A stretch of 43,982 nucleotides of DNA from Actinomycetota bacterium (GTDB taxonomy: Bacteria; Actinomycetota; Acidimicrobiia; Spongiisociales; UBA4744), in the NCBI GenBank assembly GCA_013152275.1, contig JAADGS010000026.1:1-43982 (forward strand). The letters are read 5' to 3'. The notes beneath the pieces are model-generated. The model did not search any database. It was given only the letters and a program-made list of their open reading frames with translations, and was not told where the DNA came from. Positions 33,883 to 41,673 of the stretch are shown piece after piece (positions within the stretch are counted from its first letter, which is position 1; each line of letters starts with the position of its first letter). Both the position numbers and the translations under genes were made by a program.

Positions 33883-35169
33883 TCAGCAGGCCGGCTTGCC
33901 GACGTCGTTTGTCACCGTAACGGGCGGGGGCCGGTCGAAAGTGCCTTCAACAAGGCCCATGGCGACGTCACCGGCAGCCGTGACATCGACCGGTTGCCCG
34001 CCGACGGTGACTTTCCAGTCGGGATCTTCGACGATCACGATGGCGTAGCCTGCGTTGGAGTAGTCGACTCGGTAGCAGCCCTGCCAGGTCTCGCCCGGCT
34101 CGCCACCAACGAACCCTTCGCCGCCGCCGGTGAACAGCTCTGCCGCCCAGTAGTAGGTCGCGGCCGGCTGTTCGTCCTTGATCATCACGACGAACCCGTC
34201 ACCGAACGGGAACCGGGCCACCGGTTCGTTACCTTCGGGAAGGTCGAAGTCTTCGGGAAGGAACGAGGAAGAGTCGATGCTCGTTGCCAGCAGCGACGAT
34301 TCGTTGCTGTTGGACGGAAAGTCATCGGGCCAGCGAACCGGGTCGCTGATGATGGTGGACCCATCGATGGTGGCAGTGACGGTCGCATCGTAGGGGGAAG
34401 GTCCAAGATCGAGGACGTCGGCGGTGAAGTGCGCCGGTGCGTCCAGGCTGACCGTGCCCTCCCAACAGTTGCCCGTCTGTCCCGCCGTGAGGTCGAACTG
34501 TCGTGACGCTCCGTTGCCGGCGGTGACCATCACGGATCCGGTCACGCCGGCCGGTGGTTTTGCGATGTTGCCGACGAGTGCGGAGAACGGGGCATCTGCT
34601 TCGAGGTCTCGGCCGGACGGATACCAGAACACCTGGGCGTACGGGGGTGGCGGCTCCCCGCCTGTCGTGGTGATCAGCTCGAAGGCCCAAGAGGCGTCGC
34701 CCTGATCGCCCCGACCGAACACGTCGATCCGATAGGTGCCGGTCGGACCCGGCCGCTCGACCGGCGCTCCTGCCGGATCGACACGGACCACGGCACCGCC
34801 GCTGCAGTACTCACCTCCTGGCAGGAACTGCGCCTGGATCACCCATGGCAGCGGGAACATCATCGCAAGGTCGGCGGTGTCGGCGAGCGTGACACTGGGG
34901 AGCGGATCCGGCGGCGGCCCGTCGGCGCACACCACTTGTCTTTGTCCTTCGCCGCCGGTTGACCAGCAGTAGCTGATGGCGGCGAGGGTGAGCCGTTCGT
35001 CGCCGGCGACAACCACGAGGTCCGGGGGATGATCACGCTCAACCGTCGCATCGCTCGGCGTCGACGCCGTGGCCGATGTGTCGGCTCCGAGGTTGTTCGG
35101 GCCTCCCGGGCCTGCAGCGCAGGCAGTGGCTACCACAAACAAGAGCGCCAACAATGTCGAGCGTGTCAT
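33883..35169 (-). CDS. Secreted lipoprotein of unknown function
   Basis: A 428-residue exported protein: lipobox signal (LLALLFVVATACAAG), an Ala/Thr/Ser linker, then a Gly/Pro/Asp-rich, beta-rich ectodomain with paired cysteines (YCWSTG...VVCADG, EYCSGG, NCWEG, GCYRVD, KPAC at the C-terminus), suggesting disulphides. It may consist of two or three beta-sandwich-like units (TYRIDVFGRGDQG; FDLTAGQTGNCWEGTVSLD; FVVMIKDEQPAATYYW). No catalytic motif seen. GAGGTGG before ATG 35169 fixes the start; a GTG two codons earlier is in frame. It follows the PadR/HAAS genes with a 7-base gap, so it may be in the same transcript. Confidence 0.7.
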   Translation of the reverse strand: MTRSTLLALLFVVATACAAGPGGPNNLGADTSATASTPSDATVERDHPPDLVVVAGDERLTLAAISYCWSTGGEGQRQVVCADGPPPDPLPSVTLADTADLAMMFPLPWVIQAQFLPGGEYCSGGAVVRVDPAGAPVERPGPTGTYRIDVFGRGDQGDASWAFELITTTGGEPPPPYAQVFWYPSGRDLEADAPFSALVGNIAKPPAGVTGSVMVTAGNGASRQFDLTAGQTGNCWEGTVSLDAPAHFTADVLDLGPSPYDATVTATIDGSTIISDPVRWPDDFPSNSNESSLLATSIDSSSFLPEDFDLPEGNEPVARFPFGDGFVVMIKDEQPAATYYWAAELFTGGGEGFVGGEPGETWQGCYRVDYSNAGYAIVIVEDPDWKVTVGGQPVDVTAAGDVAMGLVEGTFDRPPPVTVTNDVGKPAC

Positions 35170-35176
35170 TGCCACC

Positions 35177-35554
35177 TCACGTTACTCCCGACCGGCCCGA
35201 CTCCCAGGGCGAGTGTCCCGGAATCCTGGCAGGGCTCGTCAGCGGTTTGGGGCGTCTCGTCGACGCCTCGGCGGCGATCTCTCCAGGGTGTCGAACTGCC
35301 GGATCCAACTGTGCTGCGCCGAGGCAGGGAAGCGCCACCCGGCGCCACCGGGCCGGCCTGCCAACCCGTCGTTCGTCGATGAGCTGAACGGCGAGTTCGG
35401 GTATCGGACCGAACTCGCCGATCGGGGCGGTGTCCTTGTCGTCGAGGTGCTCGACGAGCTCGGCGATGAGTTCCTCGATGGCACGCCCGTCCACACCCGA
35501 ATGGCCGAGCCGGGTGGCGGGCTGGTGCAAATACAGGCGGGCGGCGTCAGTCAT
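35177..35554 (-). CDS. HAAS-like small protein paired with PadR
   Basis: A 125-residue protein whose first half (GRAIEELIAELVEHLDDKDT, IGEFGPIPELAVQLIDERR) matches the HAAS fold, a helical domain found in proteins encoded next to PadR regulators, where it is thought to bind the regulator. The second half is Arg/Pro-rich without a membrane helix, so the usual HAAS membrane part is absent. Its ATG overlaps the PadR stop (TGATG). In intact pairs the HAAS protein tunes PadR; here the PadR gene is frameshifted, so this gene may be drifting too. Confidence 0.65.
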   Translation of the reverse strand: MTDAARLYLHQPATRLGHSGVDGRAIEELIAELVEHLDDKDTAPIGEFGPIPELAVQLIDERRVGRPARWRRVALPCLGAAQLDPAVRHPGEIAAEASTRRPKPLTSPARIPGHSPWESGRSGVT

Positions 35555-35914
35555 CAGGTCGTTCCTTCCATCACGGCGGTCACACGCGTCGCGAGCTCGC
35601 ACCAATACGGGCCGGCGGCCTGCAGCACGTCTGGTCCCTGGCAGGTCGGCTCGTAGTGCTTGCGTTCCGGACCTTGATCGCTGGGCTTCCACGTCGTGGA
35701 GACCGGAGCGTCCTGTGCCAACCGGGAGAGAAGCGGTAGAAGGTTCCACCTTTGATTGGTCCGAGACCGGCATCCTCGAGGGTTCCGGCGATCTTGCAGG
35801 CGTAGCGCTCTCGGTCTTCGAGGAGGCCGAGCACGCAGAGATCGATGGCTCCCTTGAGCCATCGACCGCTTCTGGCGGTGGTGGGTCGGGGGGCCGTGTG
35901 GGTAGCTTTCTCAT
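35554..35914 (-). pseudogene. PadR-family regulator with two frameshifts
   Basis: A winged-helix PadR regulator is readable only by changing frame. One frame gives SGRWLKGAIDLCVLGLLEDR and continues to LGPIKGGTFY; the next gives LLSRLAQDAPVSTTWKPSDQ to the C-terminus VTAVMEGTT and stop. One missing C at 35735-35736 (TACCGC for TACCCGC) restores GGTFYPLLSRL, the PadR recognition-helix region. The start also needs a shift in the run of six C near 35888-35893 to join ATG 35914. Either the gene is recently broken or the assembly has homopolymer errors. Length after repair is about 118 residues, normal for a minimal PadR. Confidence 0.75.
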
Positions 35915-35990
35915 CTACAGGCCGGTCTCGATCGGGTGGCTCGTCTTGACCATGGCCGGGTCTCCACTGCGTGTGGGTTGAGGATGTGAT

Positions 35991-36758
35991 TCAGGGCACA
36001 TACACGGGGAGGGTGGTGACTCGGAAGCCACCGTCCTGGGCGATGACGGTGAAGGGAAACTGGGTTTCGGGCGGACCGCTTGAATCGTCGCCACAGCATG
36101 GTCCTCTGGTGAACGGCACGCCGGCACTGGTCTCGAACTCCACCCAGAACTGGTAGCTGTCACCGGTGATCAGGCCAGGTAGCACCCGCCGGACACGAAG
36201 GTCGCAGAGCAGTTGGTTGCAGGCGGCCTCCAGCAGGGCGACGTGATCGGAAGCATCAACCGTCGGGTTCCAGTCGATCACGGTGTCGAGGCTGCCCGCA
36301 TAGAGTTCCGCGGCGGTGGCGTAATCGCCCGTCCGCATCGCGGAGAGGAACCGTTCCAAAGTGGAGACGGCTGAACGCACCTCGGGGGTGTCCGGAAGCG
36401 AGGCAAGCCCTCTGAGTTGCGTCAACTCCTCCTCGTAGCGGACCCGTTCGGCCTCACATGCCACCTGGGCCGACTCGAAGATCCCTCGCAGTTCGGCCTC
36501 TTGAGCGCTGATCCTCTCCGTCTCACTTCGGCTGTCTTGCAGGGTCTGCTCCAACTCGGCGACCCGAGTGCGCAATCCCGTCACCTCGGCTGCAAGTTCG
36601 ACGATCCTCTCTCGGAGATGCTCGGCCTCAGCCGGCGGGGCCGACGTCGTCGACGCGACAACAGAGGCCGACGTCGTCGATTCGGAAACCTCTGCAGGGC
36701 TGCATCCGACAATCAACCCTGACACCACCAGGCCCAGCAAGAAACGGTTCACATACAA
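35991..36758 (-). CDS. Coiled-coil lipoprotein
   Basis: A 255-residue exported protein. Signal with lipobox LIVGC (Cys near 18), a Ser/Thr/Ala linker, then a long coiled coil of about 80 residues (LRERIVELAAEVTGLRTRVA, LEQTLQDSRSETERISAQEA), then a globular C-terminal domain of about 130 residues with MRTGDYATAAELYAGSLDTV and two Cys pairs (ACNQLLC, GPCCGD). That domain resembles NTF2-like/DUF folds only in general shape. AAGGAG lies 6 bases before TTG 36758, so I prefer it; GTG 36752 is the alternative. Likely the first gene of the minus-strand group ending at 32752. Function unknown. Confidence 0.72.
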   Translation of the reverse strand: MYVNRFLLGLVVSGLIVGCSPAEVSESTTSASVVASTTSAPPAEAEHLRERIVELAAEVTGLRTRVAELEQTLQDSRSETERISAQEAELRGIFESAQVACEAERVRYEEELTQLRGLASLPDTPEVRSAVSTLERFLSAMRTGDYATAAELYAGSLDTVIDWNPTVDASDHVALLEAACNQLLCDLRVRRVLPGLITGDSYQFWVEFETSAGVPFTRGPCCGDDSSGPPETQFPFTVIAQDGGFRVTTLPVYVP

Positions 36759-37181
36759 CACTCGCTCCTTCCCGTCAGTTCGGTCCGCCGGCGGGTTGGC
36801 GCGGACCTTGGCGTCGCTGTCGAGGGCGGCTACTGGTGTATTCGCTGCCGAGCCCGTTTGGGTTCCAGGATACGCGCTCCTCTGTTGGGGGATGATGCGT
36901 GTCGATCTCGCGTGGTTCTGTTCACACGTGTGGGTTGGGCCCCGGGTGCCGCACAGGGGACTCCTTGGATGGAGCAGGTCGCGTTCTGCACTTCGGCGCG
37001 TCGGCTCGGCTGCGGATGTGCGCCCGATGTTCTTGCAGCCTGCAGGGTGTGGCGGGGTGTGGGTCGCCGGCGGGGGAGTGCGGGAGGGTCGCGTCTGGGC
37101 CGGGGGGAGATGGTCTCGCATGCGGGTGTCCTGGCCGGATGACGGTCGCTCTGCCGGGAGGGGTGTGCCAGCATATGTCTG
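36759..37181. other. 423-bp divergent intergenic region, G-rich
   Basis: No gene seen. It lies between the coiled-coil lipoprotein and the second ECF sigma gene and must hold their promoters. The plus strand from about 37030 to 37110 is very G-rich with many runs of three or more G and could form a G-quadruplex; this is unproven. Confidence 0.4.
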
Positions 37182-37742
37182 GTGGGCACGGACGTTACCG
37201 ATGCGGAGTTGATCGAGGCGTCGTGGAGCGACGCGTCACGTTTCGGTGAAGTGTTTCGGCGCAACCACCGCCTCGTGTACGCGTACGCGGTGCGGGCGGT
37301 CGGCCCGTCGGACGGTCCGGATCTGGCCGCGGAGGTGTTCGTGCGCGCGTTCGAGTCGCGGCGACGTTACGACGTTGCGTATGTGAGTGCTCGCCCGTGG
37401 CTGTTGGGTATCGCCCCGCATCTGGTCGGCACCTACTACCGCAGCAAGGCTCGCGCTCGTCGGGCGAACCGCCGACTCGGCAACCCGGAGACCGTCCCGG
37501 ATCTTGCTTCCGATGCTGCCGGACGGGTCGATGCCGCGGCGGCGCGGGATGCGATCGGCGGGGCGTTGAGGGGGTTGCGGCGCGAAGAGGCAGAAGTGGT
37601 GTCGTTGTTCGTGTTCGCGGGTCTGTCGTATCGAGAGATCGCCGAGACGCTCCGGATCGCGGAGGGAACGGTGCGGTCACGGTTGAGCTGGGCCAGGGGG
37701 GAAACTTCGGAACCTGTTGGACGGTTTCGGCGAATTAGGTAG
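37182..37742 (+). CDS. ECF-family RNA polymerase sigma factor, second copy
   Basis: A 186-residue sigma factor. Region 2 has FGEVFRRNHRLVYAYAVRAV, PDLAAEVFVRAFESRRRYDV and the -10 helix ARPWLLGIAPHLVGTYYRSK; region 4 has GALRGLRREEAEVVSLFVFA and GLSYREIAETLRIAEGTVRS. It is not closely related to the sigma factor at 28 kb. GTG 37182 has no clear Shine-Dalgarno, and a leaderless or different start is possible. The next gene begins 24 bases downstream and encodes a membrane protein of a family usually encoded with such sigma factors, so the two probably act as a pair. Confidence 0.88.
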   Translation: MGTDVTDAELIEASWSDASRFGEVFRRNHRLVYAYAVRAVGPSDGPDLAAEVFVRAFESRRRYDVAYVSARPWLLGIAPHLVGTYYRSKARARRANRRLGNPETVPDLASDAAGRVDAAAARDAIGGALRGLRREEAEVVSLFVFAGLSYREIAETLRIAEGTVRSRLSWARGETSEPVGRFRRIR

Positions 37743-37766
37743 AGGCGAGTCAGATATGGGTACACC

Positions 37767-38753
37767 ATGACACATCACGGCGGGGACCCGTTTGAGCTGC
37801 TTCGACGCTTGGGCGGTGATCCGGTTCCGACGGTCGAGGAGGAGCAGCGGGCTCGAGCCAGGCTGGTGGAAGCGATTGCAGGCGAACGGCCGGCGCGGCG
37901 AGGGTTTCGTCGAGTCCGTTGGCTGGTGCCGGCGTTGGCGGCTGCGGCACTGGCGATTGTCATAACCGGCGTGTTCGTGGCCCGTCCGAGTCCGGTGCAG
38001 GCAGTTTTCGATCAGATCGCGTTCGCGGCCCGTCTGGCAACACCGCAGGAGATCCCCGAAGGGTCGTTCCTGTATACGCGCTCCGTGAACGTCCAGCTCG
38101 CCATCACACAAGGCGACGTGTTGGGTCTCGCCCAGGAACATGCCGCTTATCTCGTGCCGACGACGCGAGAGTTCTGGCGCAACGACACCGGCTTCGTGCA
38201 GATGAGCACCACAACCCGTCGGCCTGCTTTCTTCAGCCCTGAGGTTGAGGCCGCCTACTACACACACGGCTTCGACAAGAGGGATCATATTGGCGAGACG
38301 TTGCCCCGGCAGTTCGTCGGTGTTACCGACTCGTACGGTGACGTCGAGTGGCCGACCGATCCCCGGCGACTTCGCGAGTCTCTCGAAGCCTACGTGAGGC
38401 AAGGCGGCAGCACGTTACCGCTGGACATCCAGGTCTTTGACCTTGCCACCGACCTGCTCCGAGAAGCCGACCCCGGACCTGACCTTCGGGCAGCACTCAT
38501 GCAAGTCTTCGCCCAACTCCCCGTCACGCTCGTCGATCAGGCACCCGACGGGTCGATCACCCTCGCGGTCACCTACAACCGACCGCCATCGATGCGAGAT
38601 ACGATCACTTTGGACGCTCGTGGACACCTCATCGCGAAAACCAGCACGCTGCTCGAAGACTATCTCGACCTTGGCATCCCTGCCGGGACCCAAATCAGCG
38701 CCTCCACCTACACCATCCCGACCATCGTCGACAACCTCGACACGAACCCGTGA
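37767..38753 (+). CDS. CU044_5270-family membrane protein, probable sigma partner
   Basis: A 328-residue protein: a cytoplasmic N-terminus of about 50 basic residues (EEEQRARARLVEAIAGERPA), one transmembrane helix (about 51-73, WLVPALAAAALAIVITGVFV) and a large extracytoplasmic domain starting ATPQEIPEGSFLYTRSVNVQ. This layout, located directly after an ECF sigma gene, is typical of the CU044_5270 family of actinobacteria, presumed anti-sigma or sigma-associated. There is no zinc-finger HxxxCxxC motif, unlike the anti-sigma at 27 kb. The ectodomain may bind a lipid or peptide; not provable here. The ribosome site is weak. Confidence 0.75.
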   Translation: MTHHGGDPFELLRRLGGDPVPTVEEEQRARARLVEAIAGERPARRGFRRVRWLVPALAAAALAIVITGVFVARPSPVQAVFDQIAFAARLATPQEIPEGSFLYTRSVNVQLAITQGDVLGLAQEHAAYLVPTTREFWRNDTGFVQMSTTTRRPAFFSPEVEAAYYTHGFDKRDHIGETLPRQFVGVTDSYGDVEWPTDPRRLRESLEAYVRQGGSTLPLDIQVFDLATDLLREADPGPDLRAALMQVFAQLPVTLVDQAPDGSITLAVTYNRPPSMRDTITLDARGHLIAKTSTLLEDYLDLGIPAGTQISASTYTIPTIVDNLDTNP

Positions 38754-38964
38754 CGGCGTACCAGGGCCGACGGCGGGAACCCGAAAGCATCCTGCGGCGA
38801 ATACATCAATAGGTCCAGACACGAACTAGCGCAATGACATCCGAGGGTGATACTCGAGGGACGAAGCCAGGTGAACGGCGGTGCGCCAACCCGTCAAAGG
38901 CACAAGAGGGGATCTTCTGTAGCCGCCGGCTCGTCTAAGGAGGAGAAGAGGTGATGATCGCACA

Positions 38965-39363
38965 ATGGACATGCATCGCCGCCGCAAGCCGGTGAGCCTG
39001 AAATCCACCACCTGGTGGCGATTCCTCGTCACGGTGACTGTCGTGTTCGGGATGCTTGTGGCCTCTTGCGGATCGTCGCCTGCGTCCTCTCCGATCACTG
39101 TCGATGCCGAGACGGCGCACCAGTTGATGCTGACGGGCGTGAACATGACAGGTATCACCGCACCGACCGAAGAGTGGGTGCGGGTCGCCCGGCGCGGATG
39201 CGACAACGGCGCCTGGGACTGGACGGTCGCCAAAGAAGAGGGTGATGCTGCAACCGACGTCGTAGGCAAGCCGCTGCCTCCTGATGTTGTGTGGATTCTG
39301 ACGGTGATGGCATGCCACGATCTCGTACCCGCCACTGCGATCCGGCAAGGCCCTCCCTCGTGA
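38965..39363 (+). CDS. Small lipoprotein of unknown function
   Basis: A 132-residue exported protein: basic N-terminus, hydrophobic core (WWRFLVTVTVVFGMLVASC) with lipobox LVASC (Cys35), then about 95 residues containing two more cysteines (RGCDNG, MACHDL) likely to form a disulphide, and a Trp-rich centre (GAWDWTVAKEEG). AGGAGG lies about 20 bases before the ATG, too far, so the start may be a later in-frame codon such as ATG 38971. No family recognised. The flanking gaps (38754-38964, 39364-39523) hold no gene. Confidence 0.6.
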   Translation: MDMHRRRKPVSLKSTTWWRFLVTVTVVFGMLVASCGSSPASSPITVDAETAHQLMLTGVNMTGITAPTEEWVRVARRGCDNGAWDWTVAKEEGDAATDVVGKPLPPDVVWILTVMACHDLVPATAIRQGPPS

Positions 39364-39523
39364 GCGGCCGGCTGCAACCCGTGGCGGGCATCCACCGCAT
39401 CTGGGCTGGATCACGGTCGCGTTCAGCGCCGGCGCCAAAGGCACGCGACGATGAGTTCGAAGGTGTGTTTCCCGATGCGGGGAACGGTCGTGGCCCCGGT
39501 CGATTGACGGTGTGGAGCAAGTG

Positions 39524-40916
39524 ATGGACGATGTCGACAGAAGCCTGGGTGATCCGTTGGAGGAACACAAGCTGAGGGGATTGCCACCGATCGGGGGTGT
39601 CTTGTGGGTGATCGGATGGCTGGCCTTCGCTGTGATGGTGCTGTCGGCGTGCGTTACGGCGGAGACTCCGACGACACTCTCGAGTGAGGTTGCGACAACG
39701 ATTCTCGGGACCACTTCCACAACGTCGGCTCCGGCGATCACCACGACAGCGGTCCTGCCCACCACGACGTCGACGACATCGACGGTGGTGCTCGACACGA
39801 AGGAAGCGACCCGCCGCCTCGAGGGCCTTCTCGAACGAGCAGAGGGGATCGCGGCGGGTTCCGGGGATGTGGCGGCACTCGACGAGATCGCCAAGCAAGC
39901 CGGCCCTGGTATCCGACGAAGCAGCCGATCCCCGGTATGGGCCGACGATGGACACGGTGTGGGCTCTGATACGGGCAGGTCGTGACGGTCTGCGGATCGG
40001 ACCGCTGCTCGGCCCCGATACCGTCGTGCAGCTGCCCGGAGAGGGCGTGGCGGTCGACATTCATGGGCTCATCGTGCTCATCGATCTCGACGGGACCGTG
40101 ATGGGCCATCTCGATCGCTACCGGATCGACAACCGTTTCTTCGCTCCAGGCCCGATCGTGCTCCGAGACGCCGACGACGGCCTGTGGGTTCTCGACGGCG
40201 ACGGTCTCCGCGAGGGGGCCGGGGTGCCCCTCGCCGACGGCAACGTGCTCATCGTTGGTGACGACGGCTGGGAGATCCGTCGGGACGACACCGTGGTGTT
40301 CGCGGCCACCAACTGGACGTCTTTCGACATGTCTGCCCATCGGGACGTGGTCACCGCATTCGGGGACACTTCCATTGTCATTGATCTGACTGCCGAGTCT
40401 GAGATGACGCTGGCCGACGGATGTGACGTCATCGACCGGGCCGGCGGCCGGTTCTACCTCGCCTGTATGTCCTACGGTGCATCTTCCGGTGACCAGTCGG
40501 GCTCCGACATCTCGGAGATTCGGACGCTCGGCGGCGATGTGCTCGTGCCGAGTGCGGCGCGTGACTACGAGCTCCCCATGGGGCATTGGCGGTGGGGTGA
40601 GGTCTCTCCGGACGGGTCGGAACTGCTATTGCAGTGGAGCGCCGAGTGTGAGATACCGGTGGCGTTCTTCGCTCCGGCATCAGGCGGAGATCCTGTCGGC
40701 TACGACGGCTCGGCCGATTGGTCGCAGACACCGGAGTCGTTCGGTCTCGGATGGACCTCGGACGGTCACGCACTGGTCCTCGCGTGGGGGGAGGGGATAT
40801 GCGGTGCTGCGGCCGACGCTCCGGGCGTGTACCTCATGGACGGGCCTGGTGACGGTCGACTCCTCTACCAGGTCGACGGTTCACCGGATGCTCGCCTATG
40901 GAGGGATCGGGACTGA
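39524..40916 (+). pseudogene. Frameshifted propeller-like lipoprotein
   Basis: The first frame (39524-39900) gives a signal with lipobox LSAC (Cys43), a long Thr-rich linker and a helix ending LDEIAKQA. The second frame continues ALVSDEAADPRYGPTMDTVW and runs to 40916 with a beta-propeller-like domain (VAVDIHGLIVLIDLDGTVMG; repeated D.DG.W/LW.LDGDG patterns). A +1 shift within GCCGGCCCTGG near 39900 joins them. So this is one lipoprotein of about 460 residues broken by one indel, either real or a sequencing error. A separate start at ATG 39948 has no ribosome site. GGAG 7 bases before ATG 39524 fixes the start. Confidence 0.7.
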
Positions 40917-41021
40917 GTGGAGCTTGTGTGTGTGCGACTCTCGTGTCCGGCGCCAGAGAGCGGGAGCTTGAACAGAAGCACGTCTGCCAGGGAACGGCTC
41001 GATTCCATGTGTAACCGAGAA

Positions 41022-41040
41022 TCATGGCACCAGGTACTAT
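41022..41040 (+). promoter_or_regulatory. Conserved promoter box of small coiled-coil gene, copy 2
   Basis: TCATGGCACCAGGTACTAT matches 28722-28740 at 17 of 19 positions, with TACTAT (41035-41040) 24 bases before the ATG of the paralogue. Confidence 0.55.
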
Positions 41041-41064
41041 GAGAGGCATAGGCGAGGAGCGAAT

Positions 41065-41484
41065 ATGACCGATGACGCCAAGAGCCTGGATGAGTTGTTG
41101 GCCGAACTCGCGGAGGTGCAGCAGCGCCTGCTCGAGTTGTCGTCCGACGCGTTTGGGGAGCGGTTCGAACTTCAGAAACGCCAGGATGTTCTGCGGGAGC
41201 AGACCGCCAGGTTCGCCCGCGACTGGGACCTGGACCGGTCCGGCGAAGATCTTCTGACCGAGTTGGCGTCGCTGCGGGAACGTTTGGGCCAGTTGGACCG
41301 TCAGAAGATCGACGTGGTAACCCAGGGTGGGGCCGGTACGGCCGCTCCCGCCGGCGACGGTTGGGGTGCGGTGCAGCTCAATCAAGCCATGGGTGCCGCG
41401 CAGGGGGCCGGTGAACTGCATGCGAGGATCGGGCGTATCAAAGCGATCCTCACCGACCGGGGCATCGACCCTGATGGCGAGTAG
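41065..41484 (+). CDS. Small coiled-coil protein, paralogue 2
   Basis: A 139-residue helical cytosolic protein closely related to the one at 28767. Shared: SLDELLAELAEVQQRLLELS, the core RFELQKRQDVLREQTARFAR plus DWDLDR, a Gly/Ala-rich linker, and the C-terminal helix ARIGRIKAILTDRGIDPDGE. The linker is the main point of divergence. GCGAGGAGCG upstream gives a good ribosome site. No domain or enzyme motif is visible, so no function is proposed; a dimeric scaffold or regulator is possible from the coiled coils. Confidence 0.78.
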   Translation: MTDDAKSLDELLAELAEVQQRLLELSSDAFGERFELQKRQDVLREQTARFARDWDLDRSGEDLLTELASLRERLGQLDRQKIDVVTQGGAGTAAPAGDGWGAVQLNQAMGAAQGAGELHARIGRIKAILTDRGIDPDGE

Positions 41485-41673
41485 GGAGCGGAGAGGTATG
41501 CCCGTGCATCGAGATGGCGGCGACGGTTGCGGATCGTGGGCGCCGTCCAGGGAACCGATACCGGGTGTCCGGCGAATACTTGGGTGAAGGGAGATACAGA
41601 CGTTGACGTTCGTCGGCAGGAATCTGGGCCGTGGCGATCGTGTCGGGCCGGAGCAGACCGAGTGGGGGACGAC

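Noticed and set aside
36830-37264. Minus-strand readings across the G-rich region before the second sigma factor
   Set aside because: Low-complexity Arg/Pro/Thr products without start signals; they overlap the sigma gene in antisense.
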